Below, in pieces: positions 1 through 8,436 of a DNA stretch of 40,779 nt; the first letter of the stretch is position 1; every line of letters begins with the position of its first letter. Source of the stretch: Lamprocystis purpurea DSM 4197 (GTDB taxonomy: Bacteria; Pseudomonadota; Gammaproteobacteria; Chromatiales; Chromatiaceae); assembly GCF_000379525.1 (NCBI RefSeq), contig NZ_KB902386.1, positions 73,651 through 114,429 of the forward strand, in the 5' to 3' direction. The notes under the pieces are model-generated. The model was not told the origin of the DNA, made no database searches, and worked only from the letters and a program-made list of their open reading frames with translations. The position numbers and the translations under genes were made by a program.

Positions 1-557
1 GTCGGGTGTTCCAGGAGTGCGGCGAGCGCGGCGGCACGGTCGGTGGTGGCCAGGCAGTGCACGGCCAGCACCTCGGACTGGGAGTCCTCGCCGATGGGCA
101 GAGGGATCAAGCGGAACCGATAGCGGTCCGTGAGCGACGCGATGTCCTTGAAAAAGGCGGCGCAATGGGGGCATTGCGGGTCGACGAAGGCCACGACCTC
201 CGGACCCGTGCCGAGGTCGAGCGCGCCCAGGTCGGCAACGTCGAGCTTCAGATGCTTCAGAGCGATGCGCCCGGCCAGTTCTTCGGCCTGGGCCAGCGAG
301 GTCAAGGCCACGCCGTGCCACAGGTCGTAGGCGTTGCCCCGGACCACGTAGCGCCCGGTGTCGGAGATGAACAGGAGTTGTCCGTCGGTGGTCTCGACCG
401 CCTGGAGGCCGCCCACCGGCAGCCGGGCCATGCGACGGATCGCGGTGTCGCTGTTGCCCAGGATGGTGCCCAGGGTAGCGGCGGGCTCGGCCCAGAGGGC
501 ATAGGGCGGTGCGGCGAGTGCCACGGCGAGCAGCCCTGAAAACCTGGAGAAGCGCAT
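1..557 (-). CDS. dsbC: DsbC-like thiol:disulfide isomerase of the transfer region (3' part outside window)
   Basis: Read on the minus strand from an ATG at 557, the frame stays open to the window edge (185 codons), so the C-terminus is missing. The product starts with a short basic stretch and a hydrophobic segment ending near an Ala-rich site, as expected for a signal peptide. An N-terminal dimerisation-type region follows, then a thioredoxin fold with the active site CPHC at residues 129-132. DsbC-family proteins isomerise wrongly paired disulfides in the periplasm. In F-type conjugation systems a DsbC homologue is often encoded among the transfer genes to fold disulfide-rich pilus assembly proteins. 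The same orientation as traLEKB at the right end, and the shared 45-bp upstream element, support that role. A chromosomal DsbC is the alternative. Confidence 0.85.
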   Translation of the reverse strand, partial: MRFSRFSGLLAVALAAPPYALWAEPAATLGTILGNSDTAIRRMARLPVGGLQAVETTDGQLLFISDTGRYVVRGNAYDLWHGVALTSLAQAEELAGRIALKHLKLDVADLGALDLGTGPEVVAFVDPQCPHCAAFFKDIASLTDRYRFRLIPLPIGEDSQSEVLAVHCLATTDRAAALAALLEHP

Positions 558-618
558 TGACGGGGACCCGGACCGGCTGTGAAGGTGCCGTCAGGGTGCC
601 TGATCAGGGGGGGTGGGT

Positions 619-663
619 GTGAGCGCTCAAAGTTCGGTTTTCGGGGGGGAATGCGGGAAACCG
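619..663 (-). promoter_or_regulatory. 45-bp element shared with the traL upstream region (copy 1)
   Basis: This stretch lies 61 bp upstream of the dsbC start. It matches 40349-40393, upstream of traL, at about 37 of 45 positions with no gap and in the same orientation relative to the downstream gene. It includes GAGCGCTC and a run of seven G/C pairs next to ATGCGGG. No clear sigma70 -35/-10 pair is visible. Seen: the repeat and its position before two transfer operons. Inferred: a shared promoter or activator site for the transfer genes. Confidence 0.6.
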
Positions 664-1087
664 AGGTAAAATCACCAACCAGAGTTCCCAAAACCACGCT
701 GTCTGGATACCTTCCCAGTCGGCACTGCTAGACACCGCGAATCAGGAGGCTCGACACTCGGGGCGGGCTCCCTGCGGCGCGAACCGGATCGCTGCCGACG
801 AGCGCGACAGTGACCGCACAAGGCGCCTGCTGCTGTGGGAGAAACGTGCAGCCGGGCGTCTTCCACGCCGAGAGACGGCCATTGACTGACCGGACCCGCC
901 CCTTATGCAGAGCCTGAAATCTTGGTACCTCGGCATATCAAGCCAGCAATCAGTCCAACATCCGCATGGCGCATCAAGTCGTCTATGCCAAGCCTTGGTT
1001 CCGATCCGAACCAAGACAGCAAAGCCATCTTGCGTGTCTCACGCGATGCGGCGACGATCAGTCATTTCCGGAGTGTAGCACCTACTC
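664..1087. other. Gene-free stretch between dsbC region and the phosphoesterase gene
   Basis: I see no convincing coding sequence, RNA gene or repeat here. Short open frames on the minus strand have arginine-rich, low-complexity translations typical of chance frames. It probably holds the 3' untranslated end of the leftward operon at 1088-7225 and the start of the DNA upstream of dsbC. Confidence 0.4.
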
Positions 1088-2593
1088 CTATGGCCTTACT
1101 CGCGCCTCGCGGAACATCCCGTCATAGTCACGCTCCCACTCACCCGACGAAATCTCTTTTATCGTCCCTCCAATCCACCCAAACGATGACGCACAAAGCC
1201 GCGCATTTCGCCGCCCATCAACTGATGACAGCTCAAGAAGATTAAATCCCCGGAGGCTATCCCGAGGTCGCGCCGAACCCTCTTTTGCAAGGGTAGAAGC
1301 GCAACTCCGAACCATGCGGAAACCGTCCTCGCTAAGATATTGCACGGCTTGTTCGTGAATGTGACCGTGCAAGAACAAAGCCGTTTTTAGACGCCCCTTG
1401 AAAAAGGTTGCGAAATCCTCTGGATTGGTCACACTCTTGTCGCCACTTGCCGAAATCGGGCTGTGATGCGATATACCGATAATAAGTGGCCCGTCCTTTT
1501 CACCGCTACTGACCGAGCGACCAATCTCCACACCAATTTGCGCAAGTGCATTCGCATCAACCTGTCTCTTTGGAACACCATGCGGACTAGCGGGACATGC
1601 GGTGTTGATTCCATAGAAAACCACACCCAAGTGCCTATAGCGAGCCTCAACCCATGCAAAAGACGTCTCATCGACCTCTTCGCTTAGCAACGGCGCGTGC
1701 GCGGCAGTCTTCATAAATTGCCGAAAAGGGGCATATGCCTCGGTGATTAGATCCGCATTTTTTACGGTGCTCGCAAGTCGCGGCGCTAGACTGTCGCTTC
1801 CTTCATCCCTTTCTAACTCTATCCTCGACGCAGCAGCAATCGCTATGCTTACATCGTGATTCCCTGGAACGACCAATAACTCACCATTCGGCGGCCAAGA
1901 TATGCCGAGACGCCCAAAGAAGAACTCGAGCCACCGCAATGCACTCTTATACTCCGAGGGGAGTGCGTGCTCGGCAATGTCTCCAGAAAATGCAATGAAT
2001 GTGGGAGGCTGGTTCGACCAGGCTGCCAGAACTCTATCCGCGCTACGCATCGCCTCCAACTCAACCTTGCTGGCGTCAATTCCACCAAACTGAAGATCGG
2101 AGATATGGAGAATTCGGATTGAATCCGAAGTCTCGCCGTCTAAGGAAAGCCGTAAGTGCTGCCGATTCGCAATCATTCCGGAAAACTGTGCTACCGCATA
2201 TTCAATGCACCCACCCCCTTCTCCGGCAATATCTCTCCAGTGAAGTATTGTGTTACAATTGGGCCTAAGCAACGCGCGGTTTAACTGTGCAGCGTTGGTG
2301 TCATCCCAGTGACTGCTCAGCAAGGCGATGGGGATGCTGTCATCAAGCTTACTCATAGCGAAATCGAGATCGCATTCCGACGGCCACAGTTCAGTAAGAA
2401 CCGCATCGACTAGAGCCGCAGAATACCGGTTCTGCCGTAACTTAATAGTAATATCTGAAGGGCGCTCGGCCCAGTCTAACTCTATCGAGAAACCGGGGAC
2501 TCTTGCCTCAATTTCTTGCGCTAAACGCACATATCCGTTGCGCCTACTCTCCACACCAAGCCGATCATCTATTACTAGCACCTTGAATTTCAT
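1088..2593 (-). CDS. Receiver-like domain fused to a calcineurin-like metallophosphoesterase
   Basis: The 501-aa product begins with a response-regulator-like receiver domain (about residues 1-125): an acidic pair at D9-D10, the expected phospho-acceptor at D63, and S93/S94 in the switch position. The usual lysine is not evident, so it may be degenerate. From residue 160 a metallophosphoesterase domain shows D165, GD at 203-204, GNHD at 243-246, HH at 375-376 and GHIH at 409-412. Motif I reads DLQ instead of DxH. The gene starts 3 bp after the stop of the 1542-aa protein, so the two are almost certainly cotranslated. Family knowledge: such enzymes cleave phosphodiesters or phosphomonoesters (nucleotides, nucleic acids, lipids). 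Inference: it is the effector or output arm controlled by the large ATPase/phosphoribosyltransferase partner, as in a two-component defence system. The substrate is unknown. Confidence 0.85.
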   Translation of the reverse strand: MKFKVLVIDDRLGVESRRNGYVRLAQEIEARVPGFSIELDWAERPSDITIKLRQNRYSAALVDAVLTELWPSECDLDFAMSKLDDSIPIALLSSHWDDTNAAQLNRALLRPNCNTILHWRDIAGEGGGCIEYAVAQFSGMIANRQHLRLSLDGETSDSIRILHISDLQFGGIDASKVELEAMRSADRVLAAWSNQPPTFIAFSGDIAEHALPSEYKSALRWLEFFFGRLGISWPPNGELLVVPGNHDVSIAIAAASRIELERDEGSDSLAPRLASTVKNADLITEAYAPFRQFMKTAAHAPLLSEEVDETSFAWVEARYRHLGVVFYGINTACPASPHGVPKRQVDANALAQIGVEIGRSVSSGEKDGPLIIGISHHSPISASGDKSVTNPEDFATFFKGRLKTALFLHGHIHEQAVQYLSEDGFRMVRSCASTLAKEGSARPRDSLRGFNLLELSSVDGRRNARLCASSFGWIGGTIKEISSGEWERDYDGMFREARVRP

Positions 2594-2596
2594 AGG

Positions 2597-5500
2597 TCAG
2601 CTCTCTTTGAAAAATGCGGAGTGCATTGGAATAGTCGCTCGCGTGATGGCCTTATTATCAACGATTGCCACCGTGACAGTACCGCCAGTTCTCTCTAAAC
2701 CAGCGATACAAACAGATTGCTTGAGTGATATGGCACGATCAACCGTGATATTGATCAACTCGAGAACCAGATAGTCCCCCTCAACAACCACGCGCCACCA
2801 CAGGTCCGCCTCTTGAGCGTCCGACGAATCCCATGGGTTATGCGTCCTATGCGGTGTGTGGAAAACATTTTGAAAGAGATCCCTTATAACGCCAGTCACG
2901 AACGTATCGCAATATAGCCAGAACTCAGTAGCTGGCGGAATGACCCCGCATGATATCTCAGGATGCACTCCGTCACCTTTAAGCCATCGTTGCGCCGACT
3001 CTTCCCGACACCGATTATTGACCAATTCGGTCCATCGAGAGCAAACATCCAACGCTATGTCCCCGATGAAACGTGAAAGACCGGTTGGCCCATGGACCCG
3101 CCGAAGGAACTGATTTGCAGCAACCCGAAAAATTCCTCTAAGCGAATCGCCGCCGTATAGAAGCCGGTAGACCACCTCCGTTGCTGCCCTTATGCCATCT
3201 CCACACGATTCACCATGCTGAGTAGAGCAATCTTCGCAACCAATTTTCTCCAAGGCATCCGTAGCCGCTTGTAGATTTGTGAGGTCGATCGGATCCGAAA
3301 TTGCGCCTTCATCCGCCAGACCTTCAATGATATTGCTGATCAGCTGCGAATTCGATACCAGTGCGAGTAACTCTGCGTGCACACTCTTGGGGTCGCAATA
3401 ACCACCATCCAAGATACGAAGAAACCGCTCACGAAGTGGCGTCGTGTGATCGCTGATGCGGTCTTGTATGTCCGGGTTGCGATACAACTTAAGAAATCCC
3501 CGAACTAATGCCCGAAGATCGCCGCCCCCTAAAAGAATAAAATTATCCCTCTCAGTCTGCGTTGCCAACCCGCCTGGAATATAATGCTGCCCGGAAATGA
3601 ATTGATGGCGATAGCGAATGATATTAATCGCTAGAATCGCGTCAAGATTTCTCAGTAAGCGCTCCTTCAGATACTCACTTCGACAGCGCTCCCAAATGTA
3701 GTGGAGTACGTCATGATCCACTAGGGCGAACAATAGGCCCGCCAGCGCAGTGATATCACCTGTAGTAGGAACACCCCACAGAAGCTGCAAGAGCAAATCA
3801 ACTCTCTCGCGTTTTTCACCAATCCGTAATTCATCGAAAAACAATAGGGTTTGCGCGACTAGGATCTCGATCGCAGCGGCAGGATAATCTACGGTCACAT
3901 CGCGCGCCTTCTTCATTGCAACGTCTGCACGTGTAGTGAGACGGGTAAGTTCAATGAGAAGCGCTGCTGCGGCTGTTGAATTATTCGCAAAGATCTTCTT
4001 CTTTCCCGCGCCGCTAGTCGCATCCCCATCGATTCCGAATGTTATCGGTAGCCCAGATCGAAATGGAACTGAAGTCAAACCTGCTTGATGCCATTCTCGC
4101 TCCAAATCACGTGCTCGCCAGATCAGCTCCCATTCGCTCAGGCGACTCCGTTGCCTTTGCGAGAACAGTTTATTTGCGGCCGTTTGCGCTATATTTAGCG
4201 CTTGGCAAAGCGGACAATCTCGACCATGTCCTAGGGTCGGAACGTCCCAACGCCAGAACCGCCGATGCCGCTCTAAGAAGCGCGGCATGACGCCATCTTG
4301 CGCAGGTAATCCCGTTCGGTCAATCAAAGCGATCGTGTATACCTCTCTTGCGCCCAAACTTTGGAGAAATTGAGTCAGTTCGCGGAGGTGCTTACCTGTA
4401 ACTGCACCGTCATCGAGAATTACGCCCGACCACGAGGTCAAAGAGAGCTTTTCAATAAGAGACTCAATATGGTGGGCGACCATGTGCGATGCGAGAAGAG
4501 GAGAAACCGTGTGTATGCCAAGAAATTTTACCGGGATCATACCACCTACTGGCTTGGAATCACGGAACATTGGGTCCCTTCGAATGCGATCAACTATCGT
4601 GTCGGTTACGCGATGAGACGGATATATCAGGACCTGAGCTCGTGTCGTGGTGGAGGCACCTTGCGGACAAAAAAGATCACGAAATTGCTCATAAAGCCAA
4701 GAAAATAGCGGCTCGGCAGAAAGGGATGACAATTGGAATGCAAGCCATAAATTTACTGTTATTAGGTCGTGGTGGTTCCCGTATTTCCAGTGACCGAGTT
4801 TCAATATGCGTAGACGATCAAAATCGTTGTATGTGTCCTCGGGTGTCCGTCCGTACCATGGCCTTGAAAAATCGAGGAAGTCAGCTGTACTTCGCATATA
4901 CCGAAGTATGGAAATAGATTTCTCTCCCGCAGGGGCGATAAAAGGTGTATGCGGTATTCGGCGCCAAGGGGACCCGACTGCCACACGACAGGGGTCAAGA
5001 TCAGTATCTTGGAAATTAGGGAGTTGCGATAGCCACAACAGCGCAACTAGTGCATGCGGATGAGCATCTGGGTTCGCATCTCGATGAATCATAAGATGCA
5101 TAGTTGATTCAGATCCCTCCGCACTTTCTTGGACAGTCGCCAGCGTAACGCCGACACTTCCGACAACAATTTTCTTACTGAGTTTTTCCTCCAAGGTCGT
5201 AGGAGTATAAGTCTCAAGTTGCGCTTCGTTTACCAGAGATGCGACCAAATCGTCTCCCGGTACGAAATAGTGATCAGGATGAAGCTCTATTAATCGCCGA
5301 ACCGCACGTAAACTTGCCGCATAGCGCTGCGGATCCGTTAGAGCTAGGGGAAGATCTAGGTAGCGTCTCAAGACACACTCAACTTGACCCTGATCATTTA
5401 GCCACTCGACCGGCGCGTCCCGAAAGAATGGCGAGTCGGGTGATTCCCAAAACAACTCCGAGTCTGCCAGTTGAAGGCGGACGGCTAAGTCTTTAGCCCC

Positions 5501-7225
5501 AAAGGCGTTTGAATCTTTAGTGGGATAAAAAAATCGCTCTGCTTTTAGAATATTCGGTGTCAGCCTATGTTCGCCGGGTGATGTACAGAGACAGGTAACC
5601 GCCCAGTTTTGCGCTACGAGGAGAATATCCAGATGGCTGCTCTCATGAACGACAACATGCAAGAGAAGCTCGCGTAAAGTCAGCGTCTGAAAAGGGGTTA
5701 ATTCAGCGATCACAAAAGTGCGAACCCGACGGGAGGGGGACGCACCTCGATCTCCGGCAAGCAAAAGTAACCATTTCGCAAGATCTTGTTTGCTTACAAG
5801 CCTTGGCGGACGCATTACCATAACATCAGCCGATTCCGACGGTGGGAAGCTAAGTGGGGGAGCGCAAGATTGCTTCTCACAAAACTCGTAATATTCGACG
5901 CGAATAGTACTAGCGATATTCCCATGGTGACACAATGCACCAACTATCCTTGCTCTAGCATCGCTATCGGCCAAAACCCAAGCATCCTCCTGCTGGCTAA
6001 AAGTTCGGTGACTAGGTTGTATACTAAAGACGTAGGCCGTGCCAGAAACAGCAACAAGGGTGCTATAGCGCGGATCTTTTGTGACGTCTTTTTGGGAGCC
6101 GGTAACTGTTGAACCCCAGGGATGCTGCCCACCAACCCAGGTACCGAATTGGGCGTAAAGGCGGCAGTAGTCTCCTCCGTGGGACAGGATGTTACCGAGG
6201 TGCTGAAGACCGGTGACAGCGGTACGTTGCGAATTGTGGCGCGGGAATCGCGATAGTGGCGTCTTAAAAAGACTGGGTGCTATTGAACGTAGTGGGTTGC
6301 TTGCAGCTTGAGCGGCAGCCAAACTGCGTGCTGCGTCTGGATCTCCGGCCGGAGCCCGCCACTCAGCTATCCTTGAGGTTAGGCCAACTCCTGCGTCACA
6401 TAGGTATAATTCCAACCAGTCGGCATACGGATTCGGTAGAAACTGTGATTGACCATAAATGCTATTACATTTATTAAATAGGTCGGACCAGCGGCCGGCT
6501 TCTTCGGCGCGTTGCGGTTTGGCTCCCCTGACTCTTGCAAATACTCCTGCATACGCCGGCTGGCCCGGCAGATGAGAGTGTTCCGCCACATTTAGCAATA
6601 GTTCATGAAGTAGCTTTCGTAATTTCTGAAATAACATATCCCTTGAGAGAGGATCCGAATAGAAAGGATTTGTAACGGCGCGGGTCCGTGCTTCCTCTAA
6701 GAACTCTTCGACTCGCTGCTGTAGCCTGTGCTCAGATAAATCATCGACGCGAATGATCCTGGCAAAGATACAGTCGGCATTCTGAAAATGGGTTGCTTGG
6801 GCCTGAGAAGCCATGCGCAATCTAAATAAAGAAACGTCGCGATGTTGGTTCTGTATCTCGCCGTCGAAGATAATGATCGCGGATTCAGAAAACGCCGTTA
6901 GGAAGCCCTGCTGTGCAAGGAACTTAAGAAAAATACCGTGGGCTTCATTCCGAGGATTCGATCTGCCGAGATCAAGCGTCGTAGACGATTGCTTCAGGGG
7001 CGATTCCGCAAGGATCAAAGCAAGATAAAGCAGCGCTAGCGGATCAGCCCACTGAACACGCGCCAAGTCTATGCGACAGTAATGAATTTGAGGAGAGGTG
7101 ACCAAACTCTGCAAAAACCCCATTGCGCCTAGCGCTTCATTTTCGAGAAACTCTGAGGCGATCGACCAGATGCATGTATTTCCTTCTTGCCGTGGTCGGG
7201 AAATCCGTGGGGGTATTGGCTGCAT
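2597..7225 (-). CDS. STAS-GHKL ATPase-phosphoribosyltransferase-GHKL multidomain protein, 1542 aa
   Basis: A single uninterrupted 1542-aa product. Residues about 20-110 resemble a STAS domain. Residues about 195-400 carry GHKL (HSP90/histidine-kinase type) ATPase signatures: the N-box HELLLNVAEHS at 207-217, the G1-box DAGVG at 277-281, and a later glycine-rich TGLQHLGN at 338-345. Residues about 860-1000 contain a type I phosphoribosyltransferase signature, ILDDGAVTGK at 936-945, then a CPLC cysteine pair at 1004-1007. A further cysteine cluster lies at 1330-1341. The C-terminus (1430-1540) looks like a second, degraded GHKL fold (IRDLFQNVFH, then ERTGGTV). No membrane segment is evident. 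It is the first gene of a two-gene operon with the receiver-phosphoesterase. Composition is clearly richer in A+T than the flanking plasmid genes, which suggests transfer. I know no characterised protein with this architecture. A sensor/signalling role in phage or plasmid conflict is inference. Confidence 0.85.
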   Translation of the reverse strand: MQPIPPRISRPRQEGNTCIWSIASEFLENEALGAMGFLQSLVTSPQIHYCRIDLARVQWADPLALLYLALILAESPLKQSSTTLDLGRSNPRNEAHGIFLKFLAQQGFLTAFSESAIIIFDGEIQNQHRDVSLFRLRMASQAQATHFQNADCIFARIIRVDDLSEHRLQQRVEEFLEEARTRAVTNPFYSDPLSRDMLFQKLRKLLHELLLNVAEHSHLPGQPAYAGVFARVRGAKPQRAEEAGRWSDLFNKCNSIYGQSQFLPNPYADWLELYLCDAGVGLTSRIAEWRAPAGDPDAARSLAAAQAASNPLRSIAPSLFKTPLSRFPRHNSQRTAVTGLQHLGNILSHGGDYCRLYAQFGTWVGGQHPWGSTVTGSQKDVTKDPRYSTLVAVSGTAYVFSIQPSHRTFSQQEDAWVLADSDARARIVGALCHHGNIASTIRVEYYEFCEKQSCAPPLSFPPSESADVMVMRPPRLVSKQDLAKWLLLLAGDRGASPSRRVRTFVIAELTPFQTLTLRELLLHVVVHESSHLDILLVAQNWAVTCLCTSPGEHRLTPNILKAERFFYPTKDSNAFGAKDLAVRLQLADSELFWESPDSPFFRDAPVEWLNDQGQVECVLRRYLDLPLALTDPQRYAASLRAVRRLIELHPDHYFVPGDDLVASLVNEAQLETYTPTTLEEKLSKKIVVGSVGVTLATVQESAEGSESTMHLMIHRDANPDAHPHALVALLWLSQLPNFQDTDLDPCRVAVGSPWRRIPHTPFIAPAGEKSISILRYMRSTADFLDFSRPWYGRTPEDTYNDFDRLRILKLGHWKYGNHHDLITVNLWLAFQLSSLSAEPLFSWLYEQFRDLFCPQGASTTTRAQVLIYPSHRVTDTIVDRIRRDPMFRDSKPVGGMIPVKFLGIHTVSPLLASHMVAHHIESLIEKLSLTSWSGVILDDGAVTGKHLRELTQFLQSLGAREVYTIALIDRTGLPAQDGVMPRFLERHRRFWRWDVPTLGHGRDCPLCQALNIAQTAANKLFSQRQRSRLSEWELIWRARDLEREWHQAGLTSVPFRSGLPITFGIDGDATSGAGKKKIFANNSTAAAALLIELTRLTTRADVAMKKARDVTVDYPAAAIEILVAQTLLFFDELRIGEKRERVDLLLQLLWGVPTTGDITALAGLLFALVDHDVLHYIWERCRSEYLKERLLRNLDAILAINIIRYRHQFISGQHYIPGGLATQTERDNFILLGGGDLRALVRGFLKLYRNPDIQDRISDHTTPLRERFLRILDGGYCDPKSVHAELLALVSNSQLISNIIEGLADEGAISDPIDLTNLQAATDALEKIGCEDCSTQHGESCGDGIRAATEVVYRLLYGGDSLRGIFRVAANQFLRRVHGPTGLSRFIGDIALDVCSRWTELVNNRCREESAQRWLKGDGVHPEISCGVIPPATEFWLYCDTFVTGVIRDLFQNVFHTPHRTHNPWDSSDAQEADLWWRVVVEGDYLVLELINITVDRAISLKQSVCIAGLERTGGTVTVAIVDNKAITRATIPMHSAFFKES

Positions 7226-7246
7226 TGATGCGCATTCCTTAAGACT

Positions 7247-7275
7247 GTAATACGATTTTTCGGTTGATCGTTCAA
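7247..7275 (-). promoter_or_regulatory. Putative sigma70 promoter of the STAS/GHKL/PRTase operon
   Basis: On the minus strand a TTGAAC hexamer (7270-7275) and a TATTAC hexamer (7247-7252) are separated by exactly 17 bp, each matching four of six consensus bases. The start codon at 7225 lies about 22 bp beyond the -10, and a TAAGGA sequence in between could serve as ribosome binding site. This would give a very short leader. Confidence 0.45.
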
Positions 7276-7299
7276 ATGCCTAGTTTAGGATACAGGCCC

Positions 7300-7663
7300 G
7301 AATGGCACTGACTTAAGCCGCGACAAATACATATCAGCGACTTACGGACAGATCGACAATCTGTCACTGGAGTGGAGGTAGCATTTTCCGCGGTGTTTTT
7401 TGACTCCGGGCCAGATCCCGCGGCCCTGGCCTTGGTCATCGTTTCGGCCACTGGAGGTTGAGGCTTTCGCCGGTCCGGCGTGCAGGCATCACTGATTTTC
7501 TTTAAGATCTCGGGAATCGCCACTGGCTAAAGCCTCGACCTCCAGTTGCGGACAGGCCGTCGCTGGCCGGAACGATGATCGAGGCCGCGTCCGTTTTTCG
7601 CTGACATCTCTATATCTCAACCGCTTGTTTCTGCTAGGCCAGCGCCTTAAGTCAGTGCCATTC
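7300..7663. mobile_element. MITE-like element with terminal and internal inverted repeats
   Basis: The outer ends are inverted copies: 17 identical bases at 7301-7317 (AATGGCACTGACTTAAG) reappear inverted at 7646-7662, and the match continues for a few bases inward. Inside, a second inverted pair lies at 7451-7467 and 7529-7545 (one mismatch in 17), with further inverted similarity outside it (ATCATCGTT-type sequence near 7437 and 7575). No transposase is encoded. The size (about 360 bp), the perfect ends and the internal palindrome fit a non-autonomous element moved by an insertion sequence elsewhere. A CCC flank on both sides could be a short target duplication but is too low in complexity to count. 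The element abuts the truncated ihfA fragment. Confidence 0.5.
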
Positions 7664-7666
7664 CCC

Positions 7667-7839
7667 CCTAGCCCTCCTTCTTCTCGTGCAGATTGAAGTT
7701 CCCGACCCCGGATGGACCTCCTCGCCACGCTCCAGCGACATGCGGATCTCCTCGAAGAAGCGCTCGTGAGGGTCGGTGGTCTCGCGTTTGCTGAGATCAA
7801 GCGTCACGAACAGGTGTTCTGGATGTCGGCTTTGGTCAC
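7667..7839 (-). pseudogene. ihfA: Decayed fragment of integration host factor alpha subunit (ihfA)
   Basis: Reading the minus strand across two frameshifts recovers the N-terminal half of an IHF-alpha/HU-type protein: VTKADI, then (other frame) EHLFVTLDLSKRETT and ERFFEEIRMSLERGEEVH, then (third segment) GNFNLHEKKE before a stop. This parallels E. coli IhfA (LTKAEM, EYLF.KLGLSKR, ELFFEEIR.ALE.GE.V, GFGNF.L). The DNA-binding arm region (RPGRNPKTG and beyond) is absent. The fragment ends within a few bases of the MITE-like element, which may have cut it. IHF bends DNA and is needed for many recombination and transfer reactions, but this copy cannot make a working subunit. The two frameshifts and the truncation show that it is old or under no selection. 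Confidence 0.7.
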
Positions 7840-8436
7840 GGTGGCCCCTTAACCCCCGTCGTGGTGCGTCAACGGACTCAAGAGAGTTAATTCCGCTGTA
7901 ATGAAAAAACCGCAACTTATAGTGCCTGGGGGCAGTTGTGACGACAATATCTGGGCGTAGCGCAAATGCCTCCAAGACGGGGCACCACGACTCCGTTCGT
8001 CTCAGCCTCCACTTAGTCGATTAAGTGTCTGCGAAAAAGCCGACTATATCAATCATAAACTAACACGTTCTTGGACCCTCTGGCGTCTGTTTGCAGGAAT
8101 AGGGTCGTGGCCACTTGGTCCGTGGCGGACAGTCTCCGGCGCAGGGCGTCAGCGCCAAAGCGCACGTGCGCACGCTCGACCGTCACCGAGGGCGACCCTC
8201 CAAGTCGCTGTCGGCGGGGAGTTGCGCACCGCCATTGAACAAATCGGGCTGAACCGGCTCTGGCGTTCAGCCAGGCCGTGCAGGGTGTCGTGCGACACGC
8301 GGGGTTCCCCCCACGGGCAAGTCGCACACAAACTGCGATGACCGACGTGCCCCCTCTGCCCTTTCGGCCTTGGGAAGCGAGCCCGGTGGCGTTGGCCCGT
8401 CCTGCCCTGCCCCGCACGTTGATCGGATGCCCGGCT
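7840..8436. other. Gene-free stretch before the partition genes
   Basis: No supported gene is visible. The first 220 bp are comparatively A+T-rich and contain a small perfect hairpin (arms 8010-8015 and 8022-8027, CACTTA and TAAGTG, 6-base loop). Open frames in 8050-8440 translate to arginine/proline-rich sequence typical of antisense frames in GC-rich DNA. Its position just downstream of the RHH gene means it may hold the terminator of the parA operon or a centromere-like site, but no iterated motif is obvious. Confidence 0.35.
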
